A DNA stretch of 64,000 nucleotides, taken from NCBI GenBank assembly GCA_964436465.1, contig CAYTCV010000002.1, positions 50,995-114,994 of the forward strand. Direction: 5' to 3'. The position numbers were made by a program, and so were the translations under genes. Position 1 is the first letter of the stretch. The number at the start of each line of letters is the position of its first letter. Below the pieces are notes generated by a model that searched no databases, had not been told where the DNA came from, and saw only the letters and a list, made by a program, of their open reading frames with translations. Source of the DNA: RBG-13-66-14 sp964436465 (GTDB lineage Bacteria; RBG-13-66-14). Positions 27,577 to 36,345 of this stretch are shown here, one piece after another.

Positions 27577-28710
27577 TTACGCTTGGCCCAGGGCTTCCTC
27601 GTACAGGCGGCGGTGCAGCTCCATGTTCCGCTCGAAGGAGAGCTCCCGGGCGACCCAGGCGCGGGAATTATCGGCCATCCGTCGGGCCTCCCCGGGATTT
27701 TCCAGCAGGCGGGAGATGGCCGCGGCGCAGCCGTCCACGTCGCCGATTTCGAAAACCAGCCCCCGGTCGCCGTCCGTAACGAGCTCCGTGCTCCCCCCGG
27801 CTCTCGATACGACGCAGGGAACGCCGGCGGCCTGGGCTTCGATGACCGCGTTGGGCAGCCCCTCGGAGAGGCTCGAATGGCAGAAAACATCCGCCGAGGC
27901 CAGCACGCCCCTCACGTCGTCGGTCAGACCGAGAAGCCGCACCTCTTCTTCCAGTCCCAGTTTACGGACGAGCGCCTCGACGGCGGGGCGGAGGCGGCCT
28001 TCTCCGGCGAAGAGGGTTCGGATTCCGGGGTACGTGCCCTTCAGGCGGGCGGTCGCCCGCACCAGGGTCTGGGGGTCCTTGGGGTGTCTGATGTTGGCCA
28101 CCATCACCACCACCGGTCCCGAGCCCAGCCCGAGCTTCCGCCTGGCCTCCCCGCGCTCGTCATCCGTCACGGGATTCCCGGCTTCTATACCGTTGTAGAT
28201 GACCCGGAGCCTTGACTCCGGGCCACCCCCCGAGAGAACCATCTCCCCCACCGCCCGGGAGTTGACCTCAATCAGCTCCGCCCTCCGCCAGTACCACCGG
28301 CAGGCGGTCAGGTGATACCAGCGTTTCCAGGGCTCCAGCCCCCCCTCGAAGACGACCGCCTTCCTCCCCGTTCTGCGGGCCGCGGCCACGGCGTAGAGAT
28401 TCCCCGAGAAGAGCTGGCCCGCCACCAGCGGCCAGTCTTCGGTTTCCAGCTTCCGCGCCAGGGCCCGGAGACGGGCCAACCCCCGGGGGCGGCTCGGCAG
28501 GTTCACCACGGGGCAGGGGTGAGCGATGCGGGTAACGGCATCTTCCCAGTCGTTACCCAGGACCAGGATTTCCACCCTCCATTCAGCGAGGGCCTCGCGA
28601 CTGGCGACGCCCGCGAGCTGTTTCTCCGCGCCGGCCAGACACCAGGGTCCGATGACGTGAAGAACCGATGGGCGCTCACGCCACGCTTCTATCGTGGTCC
28701 TTTTCGTCAG
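27577..28710 (-). CDS. Glycosyltransferase family 4, start codon unusual or frame-shifted
   Basis: The donor half is clear: VVVMVANIRHPKDPQTLVRA, RTLFAGEGRLRPAVEAL, VRLLGLTDDVRGVLASADV, SLSEGLPNAVIEAQAAGVP. The first usual start in frame is the GTG at 28575, but the frame upstream still encodes a typical GT4 N-terminus (PSVLHVIGPWCLAGAEKQL), so the true protein begins about 35-45 residues earlier. In that stretch there is no ATG, GTG or TTG in frame. A CTG at 28710 lies 9 bases after AGGAG and would give 377 residues. Alternatively translation starts at the GTGA overlap (28679) and one base is missing or extra near 28668. Coordinates given use the CTG. Confidence 0.75.
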   Translation of the reverse strand: MTKRTTIEAWRERPSVLHVIGPWCLAGAEKQLAGVASREALAEWRVEILVLGNDWEDAVTRIAHPCPVVNLPSRPRGLARLRALARKLETEDWPLVAGQLFSGNLYAVAAARRTGRKAVVFEGGLEPWKRWYHLTACRWYWRRAELIEVNSRAVGEMVLSGGGPESRLRVIYNGIEAGNPVTDDERGEARRKLGLGSGPVVVMVANIRHPKDPQTLVRATARLKGTYPGIRTLFAGEGRLRPAVEALVRKLGLEEEVRLLGLTDDVRGVLASADVFCHSSLSEGLPNAVIEAQAAGVPCVVSRAGGSTELVTDGDRGLVFEIGDVDGCAAAISRLLENPGEARRMADNSRAWVARELSFERNMELHRRLYEEALGQA

Positions 28711-30124
28711 CCACCTCCCCCTCCTTCGCCGGACGGGATAGCTTTTCCATCGCTATATCGTACGCCACCATGGGCAGCGCGAGGTAGAGATACAGATACT
28801 TGGTATACGTACCCAGCATGAAGCTGAATATCATGTAGGACGTGAAGGAGAGCGTCGTCGCCGTGGACAACAGACGAATACCCTGATGACCGGCCAACCG
28901 GGCCAGTTTTACCGCGCGAATACCAGACCGGAAGACGAGGTAAACCAGAATCACGAAGGGGATGAATCCGATGAGGCCGAACTCGACGAAGATCTGGAGA
29001 ATCGTCGAGTGCTCCCCGAGGCGCCCCCGTTTGATGATGTAACCTCCCAGAAGCTTTTCGGGGGTGGTTCGGTACTGCTGGTATCCCACGCCGAATATGG
29101 GATTTTCCAGGAAGAAGCGGATGGAGGTGTCCACCTGTCGTTTTCGAATCATGACCGAGCGTTCCATGTCCCCGTTCCCTAAGAGGGAGTTCAGGGTTTC
29201 GATTCGCGCCCAGTAATCGAAGGGGATGAACGCGATGATGAGCAAGACGGTCAGCAGCAGCATTATCAACCGGTTTCTCATTTTTATCGTCGGGATGAAG
29301 AAGATAAGCAGGAGGACGAAAGCCAGGGTGATGAAGCCGGCGCGGGAGAAGGAGATGATAACGGCGATGAACGTGAGGAGGCCCATCACGATAAAAAAGG
29401 CACGCAATAATTTATTCTTTTGGTACCCGACGAGATATACAGCGAAGGGGAGAGCGACCAGTGTGTAGCAGGCGTATTCGTTGGGGTCGTAGAAGTTCGA
29501 CGAGATTCTGCCGACATTCGGTATCGTGAGATACTGGTACAGCCCCAGCGCGCTGTCCAGTCCTCGGGCCAGAAGGATGACAACGAGCAGCCACCATAAC
29601 CGCTTTTCCGTGTCCACGTATACGCGTGCCAGGACGAACAGAAGAAGGAATTGAAGGTGCTGCTCGATGAACGCGGACTGGGGATTTCGGTTGAAGATGG
29701 TCGAGACGGCGCCGGCTAGAATCAAGATGAGGACCACGAGTCCCCGTTTGTCGAAGGCCCGTCTTAACCTCCGCCCGTACTCCGGTGTTCTGACAGCCGT
29801 TACGGCGAGGGTTACGGCGACGAGGATAACCCCGCCGATTTTGGCCAGGGTGAAGGTGCTGTTGCCGATGAAACCGTAGGGGAGGAGGTTGACGAGGAAT
29901 ACATAACCGAGGAAAGCGGCGAAGGGATATTTCAGGGAGAGGCCCAGCAGGATGGCGCCTACCACCGCATAGCCGACGTAGTAGTAGGGCAGGTGCAACA
30001 CGAAGCAGACGACCAGGTACGCCGCCGCCAGCAGCACGCACGCCGTGAGATTGCGGTGCCGATGGGTGTATTCCAGCAATCTCTCGCCGGGCCTTTGAAA
30101 TATACCTGGTTGCGAAATGCTCAT
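28676..30124 (-). CDS. O-antigen polymerase/ligase-like membrane protein (Wzy/WaaL type)
   Basis: A protein of 482 residues with ten or more transmembrane helices. The Wzy_C/ligase signature is in the large loop region: SFSRAGFITLAF, then ENPIFGVGYQQYRTTPEKLL and EHSTILQIFVEFGLIGFIPF. In a Wzx/Wzy pathway this protein would join repeat units at the outer face of the inner membrane; a ligase role cannot be excluded from sequence. Base composition is noticeably more AT-rich than its neighbours, as is common for polymerase genes. Its ATG overlaps the stop of the upstream glycosyltransferase (ATGA). Confidence 0.88.
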   Translation of the reverse strand: MSISQPGIFQRPGERLLEYTHRHRNLTACVLLAAAYLVVCFVLHLPYYYVGYAVVGAILLGLSLKYPFAAFLGYVFLVNLLPYGFIGNSTFTLAKIGGVILVAVTLAVTAVRTPEYGRRLRRAFDKRGLVVLILILAGAVSTIFNRNPQSAFIEQHLQFLLLFVLARVYVDTEKRLWWLLVVILLARGLDSALGLYQYLTIPNVGRISSNFYDPNEYACYTLVALPFAVYLVGYQKNKLLRAFFIVMGLLTFIAVIISFSRAGFITLAFVLLLIFFIPTIKMRNRLIMLLLTVLLIIAFIPFDYWARIETLNSLLGNGDMERSVMIRKRQVDTSIRFFLENPIFGVGYQQYRTTPEKLLGGYIIKRGRLGEHSTILQIFVEFGLIGFIPFVILVYLVFRSGIRAVKLARLAGHQGIRLLSTATTLSFTSYMIFSFMLGTYTKYLYLYLALPMVAYDIAMEKLSRPAKEGEVADEKDHDRSVA

Positions 30125-31332
30125 CTGGTATTGACCGGTTGGGCGGCTACGTAATCGTACAGCTCGAGGAGGTCCCGGGCCAGAAGCGGCCAGTTGTACC
30201 GTTCGTCAATCCGTTTCAAACCCGATTCTCCGATTTTCCTCCGCATGTCCGCATCGTCGAGAAGCATAGCACAGGCGCGGACCAAATCGGCATCGGTTTC
30301 AGCCACCAGGGCGTCTCGACCGGGGATGAACTCGATTCCCTCCATGGTCTTGGGCGTGGCCACGAGGGGCCTGGCGGCGACCCAGGCTTCCGGCACCTTG
30401 TTCTTGAATCCCACGCCGTACGACAGCGGGCTGCAGTACACCGACCCCCGGGCGAGCCACTCCGGCACCGATTCCACCCGACCGGTGATGACGTTGCCGG
30501 GATTGCCCGCGGCGGCCCCGGCCATGCGCCGGGTGGGGTGGTTTCCGACGATGAAAACCTTGAGTTTAGGCCACTTCCCGCGCAGCGGGGGCGCAATCCT
30601 TCCCAGGAGCCTCAGCGCGGCCAGCTCGTTCGGGGGGTAATCGAAGGCGCCGCTGAATACGAGGCTGGGGAATTCCTCGGTCGGCGGTCCGGGAGCCAGG
30701 GTGAGGTGGTCGGCGCCGTTGGATATGACGCCCACGTGCAGGGCGGGGTTCAGCTTCTTCACGGCCCGGGCTTCCACGGCGGTGCACATCCCCACGGCGT
30801 CGTAATAACCGTACATGCGCGGCTCGGCGTATCTGAACCTCAGCAAGTCGATGGCGAGGAACGGTTTCCTGTGCCAGGGAGCCAGTTTGAGGTTTTCCAT
30901 GTAGTTTCGATAAAATGCGTCGTGCGGCATAATCAGCCGCGGCGGCGTTTTCAGGCCCACGATGGAGAAACCGGGGAAACAGCCCTCCACGTGCAGCAGG
31001 TCATATTTATTTTCGCCCAGGGCCCGCTTCACGGCGCCCCGGATGGGCGCATTGCGGATGAAGGAGAGGGGGAGGGGGAACGGGTCTACGATAGAGCGTA
31101 GTTTATCTCGGAAACTCGGTCGGTATAGATACGGCACTACGTTTATGCTGCGGGCATGGGGGCGCAGGCCGTCTATATCCTTTTGCACGGGCAGGGCGGG
31201 TGGGAAGAGGAGGAGGTCCACCCGGTGGAATTTGGATACTTCGCGCAGGAGGTGGAAAAGCTTGCTCTCACCCCCGCCTACGGGGGGGTAGGGCATGAGT
31301 GTCGAAACGCAGAGTACCCTATATCCCCGCAC
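30121..31332 (-). CDS. Glycosyltransferase family 4-like
   Basis: A protein of 403 residues with GT-B fold. N-terminal VLCVSTLMPYPPVGGGESKL and the late donor-site segments LVFSGAFDYPPNELAAL, KVFIVGNHPTRRMAG, YCSPLSYGVGFKNKVPEAW and RPLVATPKTMEGIE resemble the group that includes exopolysaccharide glycosyltransferases such as the sugar-transferase/PEP-CTERM-associated family. The start is a GTG inside the end of the previous gene (14-base overlap). It would add one sugar of the repeat; donor and linkage are unknown. Confidence 0.88.
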   Translation of the reverse strand: MRGYRVLCVSTLMPYPPVGGGESKLFHLLREVSKFHRVDLLLFPPALPVQKDIDGLRPHARSINVVPYLYRPSFRDKLRSIVDPFPLPLSFIRNAPIRGAVKRALGENKYDLLHVEGCFPGFSIVGLKTPPRLIMPHDAFYRNYMENLKLAPWHRKPFLAIDLLRFRYAEPRMYGYYDAVGMCTAVEARAVKKLNPALHVGVISNGADHLTLAPGPPTEEFPSLVFSGAFDYPPNELAALRLLGRIAPPLRGKWPKLKVFIVGNHPTRRMAGAAAGNPGNVITGRVESVPEWLARGSVYCSPLSYGVGFKNKVPEAWVAARPLVATPKTMEGIEFIPGRDALVAETDADLVRACAMLLDDADMRRKIGESGLKRIDERYNWPLLARDLLELYDYVAAQPVNTR

Positions 31333-33154
31333 GGCCTTCCCCGTCCATCATTTCCAGGATGAGTCGGACCACCCTTTTCGCCCCGCCGCCGTCCGCCGCA
31401 CACTCGTGGCGGGCGATGTACTCCTCGCGACCCCGGGCCAGCTCCTGAGCGACTTCGCCGTCGATTACCCGTTTTATCATCTCCGCCGTCCGCTCCGCGT
31501 CCCCGGCCCGGAGAACCGCCCCCGAATCCACGTAGGGTAGTACCGAGGGCTCTTCGCCGGTCTTGAACACCACCACCGGCCGCCCCAGCATAATCGCCTC
31601 CACGCCCACGGTGGAGAAGGCCGTGAGGATGACGTCCGCGGAGGCGAGCAGGCCGTACAAATCGAGCTTTTTCATCAGGAGCGCGTCCCGGGGTGCCCCG
31701 AGCTCGCTCAGAATCAGGCGAAGGTCGTCCAGATTTTCCCGGGGGTGCGGCTTGATTAAAACCCGAAGCCCCGGGAGCCGTCTGCCGGCGAGGAACGCCC
31801 CCCGCAGCATCTCCCGGCGTATATCCTCGGTGAGCGCGACGTCGGGTGGCTGGGTGATGACGACCAGCAGGCGTTCCGGGGTCTCCGCTTTACCGGGTTC
31901 CTTCTCACGGTACCGGACCAGCCCGTCGAAGGAGGGTTGGCCGGTGACGGTTATCTTCTCGCTGGGAATCCCGTTCCCGGCGTAGATGCCCTCCGAGTAC
32001 ATCCCGCTCACCGCCAGCCTGTCCGCCTCCAGGCGCCCGAAAAGCGGCGAGTCCCATATCATGTCGTGGGATTCGAGCGCCAGGCTGGGAATCTCCCTCT
32101 CGGCGGCCATGCGGAAGGCCAGGTTGACCAGCTCGTTGCGCTCCGTCAGACAGACGAGTACCCCCGGCTGCACCGCTTCGATTAGCTCCTCGAGAGCCGC
32201 CGCCCGGGGAATCAGCCTCCAGAAGAGCTGCGCAATCACGCTCGCGAGCGTGCCCCGGGCGAACCCGCCCAGGTCCAGCCCCCTCCACGGCAGTCGGGGC
32301 AGGATGCCGGGCAGTTCCGGTCCGATATCGCGATAATCCCGGTAGGTCCCGAGCCAGTTACCGAGGCGCTTCGGCCTAAGCCATGCGTCGAGGCTGTAAC
32401 GGCGGACGGCGGGGGGAAGCTCGCGGTGGTCCACCCGGTACGTCGCCGCCAGCCCGAAACGCACCCCCTCGGGAATCCCGTCCAGAATCGGCCGCCAGGT
32501 CGCCCTCTCGGAGGGAAGGGTCGTCAGAATCAGGCAGTCGACGGGGGCGGAGCTCCCTCTCCCACCACGGAACTTAAGGAGCGACGACGCCAGCCTGAGC
32601 CGGCGGGCCAACCCCTCGTTCAGGGGGATACGCCGTTGCCTGCCGACCCTGAAGATGCGCAGGCGGCGGGTGAAGGAGGTGGGGGCGGCGCCTGGTGCAT
32701 TGAAGGGGACGTTTCTGCTTCGGCTGACCTCGTCGAGAATCCCGGCCAGGAGTCCTTCCCCACCCAGAAGGGTCGCCGCGTACGAGCTCTCCGTCAGTGC
32801 CGCGTCCAGAATCGCTGCGCCCAGGCACGCCCGGCGCAGGTGGTACCAGTAGAATATATGCCAGATGACCCGCGTCACATCGTCCCGGCCGAGGGCCTCG
32901 AACACGCGGTTGGTGAGCTCCTTGGCTTCGGCGTCGACCTGCCGGATTCCCTCCCGCCCCAGAAGCGCTTCGGAGGTCGTCACGGCTGCGCCTTTGTCTC
33001 GGCAGACCTTCAGCAACGACTCGCCGAGCACACCCGGGAGGAGGTCCGTCACCGTCGGTTCGCGGTTCAGTCGTCTCTGACGGTCAATCTCCCGTTCGAG
33101 CACCCTCGGGGAGACGAATCCGGCCAGACCTACGAGGGATGGCGCTTTAATCAT
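31319..33154 (-). CDS. GT-B-fold surface glycan transferase, large
   Basis: A protein of 611 residues. The C-terminal half (from about residue 370) resembles the glycerophosphotransferase/UDP-GlcNAc-2-epimerase-like group: ALESHDMIWDSPLFG, ITVTGQPSFDGLVRYRE, VVITQPPDVALT, VLIKPHPRENLDDLRLIL, YGLLASADVILTAFSTVGVE, MLGRPVVVFKTGE. The KPHP motif is typical of capsule-linked transferases. The N-terminal 350 residues are unassigned. The ATG at 33154 overlaps the flippase stop by 8 bases; a start at 33187 is in frame but deeper in the flippase gene. Likely a capsule or nonulosonate transferase, inferred from the neighbours. Confidence 0.75.
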   Translation of the reverse strand: MIKAPSLVGLAGFVSPRVLEREIDRQRRLNREPTVTDLLPGVLGESLLKVCRDKGAAVTTSEALLGREGIRQVDAEAKELTNRVFEALGRDDVTRVIWHIFYWYHLRRACLGAAILDAALTESSYAATLLGGEGLLAGILDEVSRSRNVPFNAPGAAPTSFTRRLRIFRVGRQRRIPLNEGLARRLRLASSLLKFRGGRGSSAPVDCLILTTLPSERATWRPILDGIPEGVRFGLAATYRVDHRELPPAVRRYSLDAWLRPKRLGNWLGTYRDYRDIGPELPGILPRLPWRGLDLGGFARGTLASVIAQLFWRLIPRAAALEELIEAVQPGVLVCLTERNELVNLAFRMAAEREIPSLALESHDMIWDSPLFGRLEADRLAVSGMYSEGIYAGNGIPSEKITVTGQPSFDGLVRYREKEPGKAETPERLLVVITQPPDVALTEDIRREMLRGAFLAGRRLPGLRVLIKPHPRENLDDLRLILSELGAPRDALLMKKLDLYGLLASADVILTAFSTVGVEAIMLGRPVVVFKTGEEPSVLPYVDSGAVLRAGDAERTAEMIKRVIDGEVAQELARGREEYIARHECAADGGGAKRVVRLILEMMDGEGRAGI

Positions 33155-34691
33155 CGAGCTCACCGCGGGGCTGGAAGAGGCGTTCACGGACCCGGGTCCG
33201 GAGCATTTTTAAAAGCCCCAGACGGCGCTCGCCGTAGACGATGAGAGGCAGCGCGAGGACGAGGAAGGCGCCGGTTCCGGTTGCCAGGCGTAAAAGAGCC
33301 GACCAATGCTCGATGTATGTCAGGCCGTATTTCAGCCCTTCGACGAGCGCGCCGACGTAACCCAGAGGCAGGAGGAGTCGCAGGAGGAAGCCCAGCCGCT
33401 CTCCCAGTTTCATCCCCACCTCTTTTGCGGCGAAGTAGTTGACGAGGAGGGCGTTCGCGATGATGACGCCGGTGCTCGCCAGCACGATGGACCAGCTGGA
33501 GCCGTAGCGGAACAGGGCCAGGGTGCAGGCTGCGACGGCCAGGAGCAGGATGCCGAGCTGCATCCCAATCCACAGCCCGACACGCCGTCGGTCGATGAGG
33601 AGGTTTATGAGGGTGTTCCCGGCGATGGTGATGATGGCGTAGAAGGCCATCCGGGGTGCGTAGAGGTCTATGAGAGACAGAGTCGGGGCGTAATTCGGCA
33701 GCCACGCCGCCAGAACCGTCCTCGCGCCTATGACCGCCAGTCCGGCCAACAGGGCACTCACGTACGCGGTCGCCTCGGTGTAGCTCACCAGACGGCGCCG
33801 GAGCTCCCCGATTTCACCGGCGCCGGTGCTCCTCGCCAGTTCCGGGTTGAGGACGACGCCGAGCTTGCCCGGGACCAGGATGACGAGCATCCCCACGGTG
33901 GCCGCCAGGTTCAGGAACCCGCGGTCCACCCCGCCGATGAACCGGGCGATGAACAGTTTGTCGATGCTCTCCAGGCCGAAACGCAGGAACACGACGATGG
34001 TCAGCGGGAGCCCGATGCGTATCAGCCGGCCGATTTTCGACCAATCGAGGCGGGGTACCAATCGAAACTGGTGGGGATAACCGGTCAGGCGGCTGTAGAT
34101 AACGACGAAAACGGCTTCCACGATGACGAGGGCCCCGGCGGCGCCGAGAATCCCGAAGAGCTGGGCCCCGAGAAGGGTGAGGCCGACGGACGACAGGATG
34201 TAGAAAAATTCCAGAATGGCCAGGAAGCGGAACCGCCCCTCGGCCTGGTAGTAGTTCGTCAAAACGGCCGTCAGATTCCTTAAGGGAACCAGGGCCGCTC
34301 CCGCGCCGAGGATGACGAACCCGAGGAGCGTGCCTTCTTGGATTTGGGTCCAGCCGAGGAGGAAGGCTACGATGATGGCCACGAGGCCCATCAGGAGCAC
34401 GAAACCCAGGGAGGAGTTGCGCAGGTCGGCGATTTCCTCCTCCGAAGTCCCCGCCCCCCGCAGGTACGGAATCTGGCGGTAGATGCCCAGCGTCACGCCG
34501 AGATGGGCGTAGGCTCCGTAGCCGATGATGAGGTTGATGACGAGGAGCAGCCCGTAGTTTGCCGGATTGTCGATGATTTTCGGCAGGAGGAGGGCGCGCA
34601 GGATGCTCAGGCCGGCGGTAACCAGACCGGCGGCGGACATCCAGAATGTGTCGCTCCAGAGGCGGCTCGCCTTGACCTTAACCGTGGGCAA
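33147..34691 (-). CDS. Wzx-type polysaccharide flippase (MOP superfamily)
   Basis: About 514 residues with 12-14 hydrophobic segments and the Wzx/RfbX N-terminus (SDTFWMSAAGLVTAGLSILR, then NPANYGLLLVINLIIGYGAY and RQIPYLRGAG). It should flip the lipid-linked repeat unit across the inner membrane, ahead of polymerisation by the product of 28676. Start choice is uncertain: no ATG lies in the right place. I prefer the TTG at 34691, which has GAGG at a good distance and gives a normal N-terminus; a TTG at 34775 adds 28 basic residues (33147-34775). Confidence 0.85.
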   Translation of the reverse strand: MPTVKVKASRLWSDTFWMSAAGLVTAGLSILRALLLPKIIDNPANYGLLLVINLIIGYGAYAHLGVTLGIYRQIPYLRGAGTSEEEIADLRNSSLGFVLLMGLVAIIVAFLLGWTQIQEGTLLGFVILGAGAALVPLRNLTAVLTNYYQAEGRFRFLAILEFFYILSSVGLTLLGAQLFGILGAAGALVIVEAVFVVIYSRLTGYPHQFRLVPRLDWSKIGRLIRIGLPLTIVVFLRFGLESIDKLFIARFIGGVDRGFLNLAATVGMLVILVPGKLGVVLNPELARSTGAGEIGELRRRLVSYTEATAYVSALLAGLAVIGARTVLAAWLPNYAPTLSLIDLYAPRMAFYAIITIAGNTLINLLIDRRRVGLWIGMQLGILLLAVAACTLALFRYGSSWSIVLASTGVIIANALLVNYFAAKEVGMKLGERLGFLLRLLLPLGYVGALVEGLKYGLTYIEHWSALLRLATGTGAFLVLALPLIVYGERRLGLLKMLRTRVRERLFQPRGELDD

Positions 34692-34787
34692 TCCCGGCCT
34701 CAATCGTGGGATTCCCCGGGATGCCGGCCCCCGGGGAAAAAACGGCCGAAAGCGGTCTCCCGGCTTCCGGCTCAAAGATTCTGAGGG

Positions 34788-36332
34788 TTACTCCCATTCT
34801 CTGCGTAACTCGGTCAACCGTCGGTTTACCTCTTCCCCGTGCGCTACGAGGCGTTTCAGCGTCGCGGCTACCCGGCGGACGTCCCCCTCCTCCTGATGGG
34901 AGTAGAGCGGGAGGCAGAGTACGCCGTCGGCGAGCTTCTCGGTGACCTTCAGCGGTCCGTCCGTCCGGGACAGGCCGGCGAAGCGGCGCTGGAGGTGCAG
35001 CGGCGGCGAGAAATACTTCTTGGTGCCGATGTTTTCCGCGGCGAGCCCCTCGGCGAGGTCGTCGCGCGTCATCCCCGCTTTGGCGGAATCCACGACGACG
35101 GCCAGGTCCTTGAACGTGGAAACGGCGCCCGGCGGCAACTTCTGGAAACCCAGGCCGGAGGTGTCTCCCAGTTCGTCGCGGTAGACCTGGACCAGCCGGC
35201 GGCGGGCCTGGAGATTCTGCTCCAGGTGCCGGAGGGAGGCTCTCCCCAACACGGCGTTGAACTCGCTCAGCCTGCCGTTCAATCCCCGGGTGGGGTCGGT
35301 GGCCGAGTCCAGGATGCCGAGGTTCCGGCGGCGCCGCAGGTCGGCGGCGGTCGCCTCCTCGCGACAGACGACCAGGCCGCCTTCCCCGGACGTGACCGGC
35401 TTGGTGGGCGAGAGGGAAAAGACCTCGATGTCGCCGAAGCGCCCGGCCGGCGTGCCGTCCTGTTCGGCGCCGAAGGCGTGGGCGGCGTCGAGAATCAGCG
35501 GGAGCCCGTGAGCGTCGGCCAATCTGCGCAGCTCGGCCACCGGGGGTGGGCAGCCGAAGACGTACACGCCGACGATAGCTTTTGTCTTGTCCCCGACGGC
35601 CCGTTCCACCGCTCCAGCGTCCACGTTGAAATCTTCGACCCTGGCGTCCACGAATACCGGCGTCAGACCGTTCCACGTCGCCGCGAGACCCGTGGCGAAG
35701 TAGGTGAAACCGGGCATGACCACCTCGCCCGGTGGTTCGATGCGGGAGAGGGCCAGGACCAATCCCGTGGTGCAGTTCGAAACGGCGACCACCTTCTCCG
35801 GTTCCGTCCCCATCCACGCCGCAGCTTCCCGCTCGAAGGCCTGCACCTGCGGGCCGTTCGTAATGATGCCGCTCGCGAGTACGCGCTCCAGCTCGCCGGA
35901 AATCTCCTCGAACGCGGGCAGGGTGGGTCGCGCCACCGGGATGGGCTCCCGGAATGCGGGCGCTCCGCCCAGAATGGCCGGTCGGTCCATTCCCGACAGG
36001 TCGGCCGGGGTCAAAAACCGAGTGGGTTTCCCGTCCTCCAGGAACGGGATGAGCTTGATTCCACGGGCCTCAGCGACCCGGGCGAGCCCGGCGCGGTCGT
36101 ACCCCGTCGTTGCCGTCAACGGCTCGCGGCAGTACAGCTTCTCAACCGGGACATCCTGACCGCCCCCTCCGAGCAGGTGGCGTCGGACGTCGCCGTCGGT
36201 GAGCGTGCCCAGCAGCCTGCCGTCGGTATCCACCACCAGCGCCATTCCCAGCCGTCCGGCGTCGATAACTTCCATCGCCCGGCGCAGCCCGTCGGCGGGG
36301 GACAGGAAGAGCTTCTTCAGTGGCGTCACCAT
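34788..36332 (-). CDS. Fusion of a CBS-domain pair with a DegT/StrS-type sugar aminotransferase
   Basis: A protein of 514 residues. Residues about 1-115 are two CBS motifs (ALVVDTDGRLLGTLTDGDVR, then RGIKLIPFLEDGKPTRFLT). Residues about 130-505 are a PLP-dependent sugar aminotransferase: VVAVSNCTTGLVLAL, VVMPGFTYFATGLAATWNG, LILDAAHAFGAEQ and the PLP-lysine segment FSLSPTKPVTSGEGGLV. CBS pairs bind adenine nucleotides and are usually fused, in nonulosonate clusters, to nucleotidyltransferases rather than to an aminotransferase. It would make an amino sugar for the glycan, possibly the amino group of a legionaminic-type precursor. Single uninterrupted frame, ATG start, 13 bases after the epimerase stop. 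Confidence 0.9.
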   Translation of the reverse strand: MVTPLKKLFLSPADGLRRAMEVIDAGRLGMALVVDTDGRLLGTLTDGDVRRHLLGGGGQDVPVEKLYCREPLTATTGYDRAGLARVAEARGIKLIPFLEDGKPTRFLTPADLSGMDRPAILGGAPAFREPIPVARPTLPAFEEISGELERVLASGIITNGPQVQAFEREAAAWMGTEPEKVVAVSNCTTGLVLALSRIEPPGEVVMPGFTYFATGLAATWNGLTPVFVDARVEDFNVDAGAVERAVGDKTKAIVGVYVFGCPPPVAELRRLADAHGLPLILDAAHAFGAEQDGTPAGRFGDIEVFSLSPTKPVTSGEGGLVVCREEATAADLRRRRNLGILDSATDPTRGLNGRLSEFNAVLGRASLRHLEQNLQARRRLVQVYRDELGDTSGLGFQKLPPGAVSTFKDLAVVVDSAKAGMTRDDLAEGLAAENIGTKKYFSPPLHLQRRFAGLSRTDGPLKVTEKLADGVLCLPLYSHQEEGDVRRVAATLKRLVAHGEEVNRRLTELRREWE

Positions 36333-36345
36333 CGCACCTCTCGGG

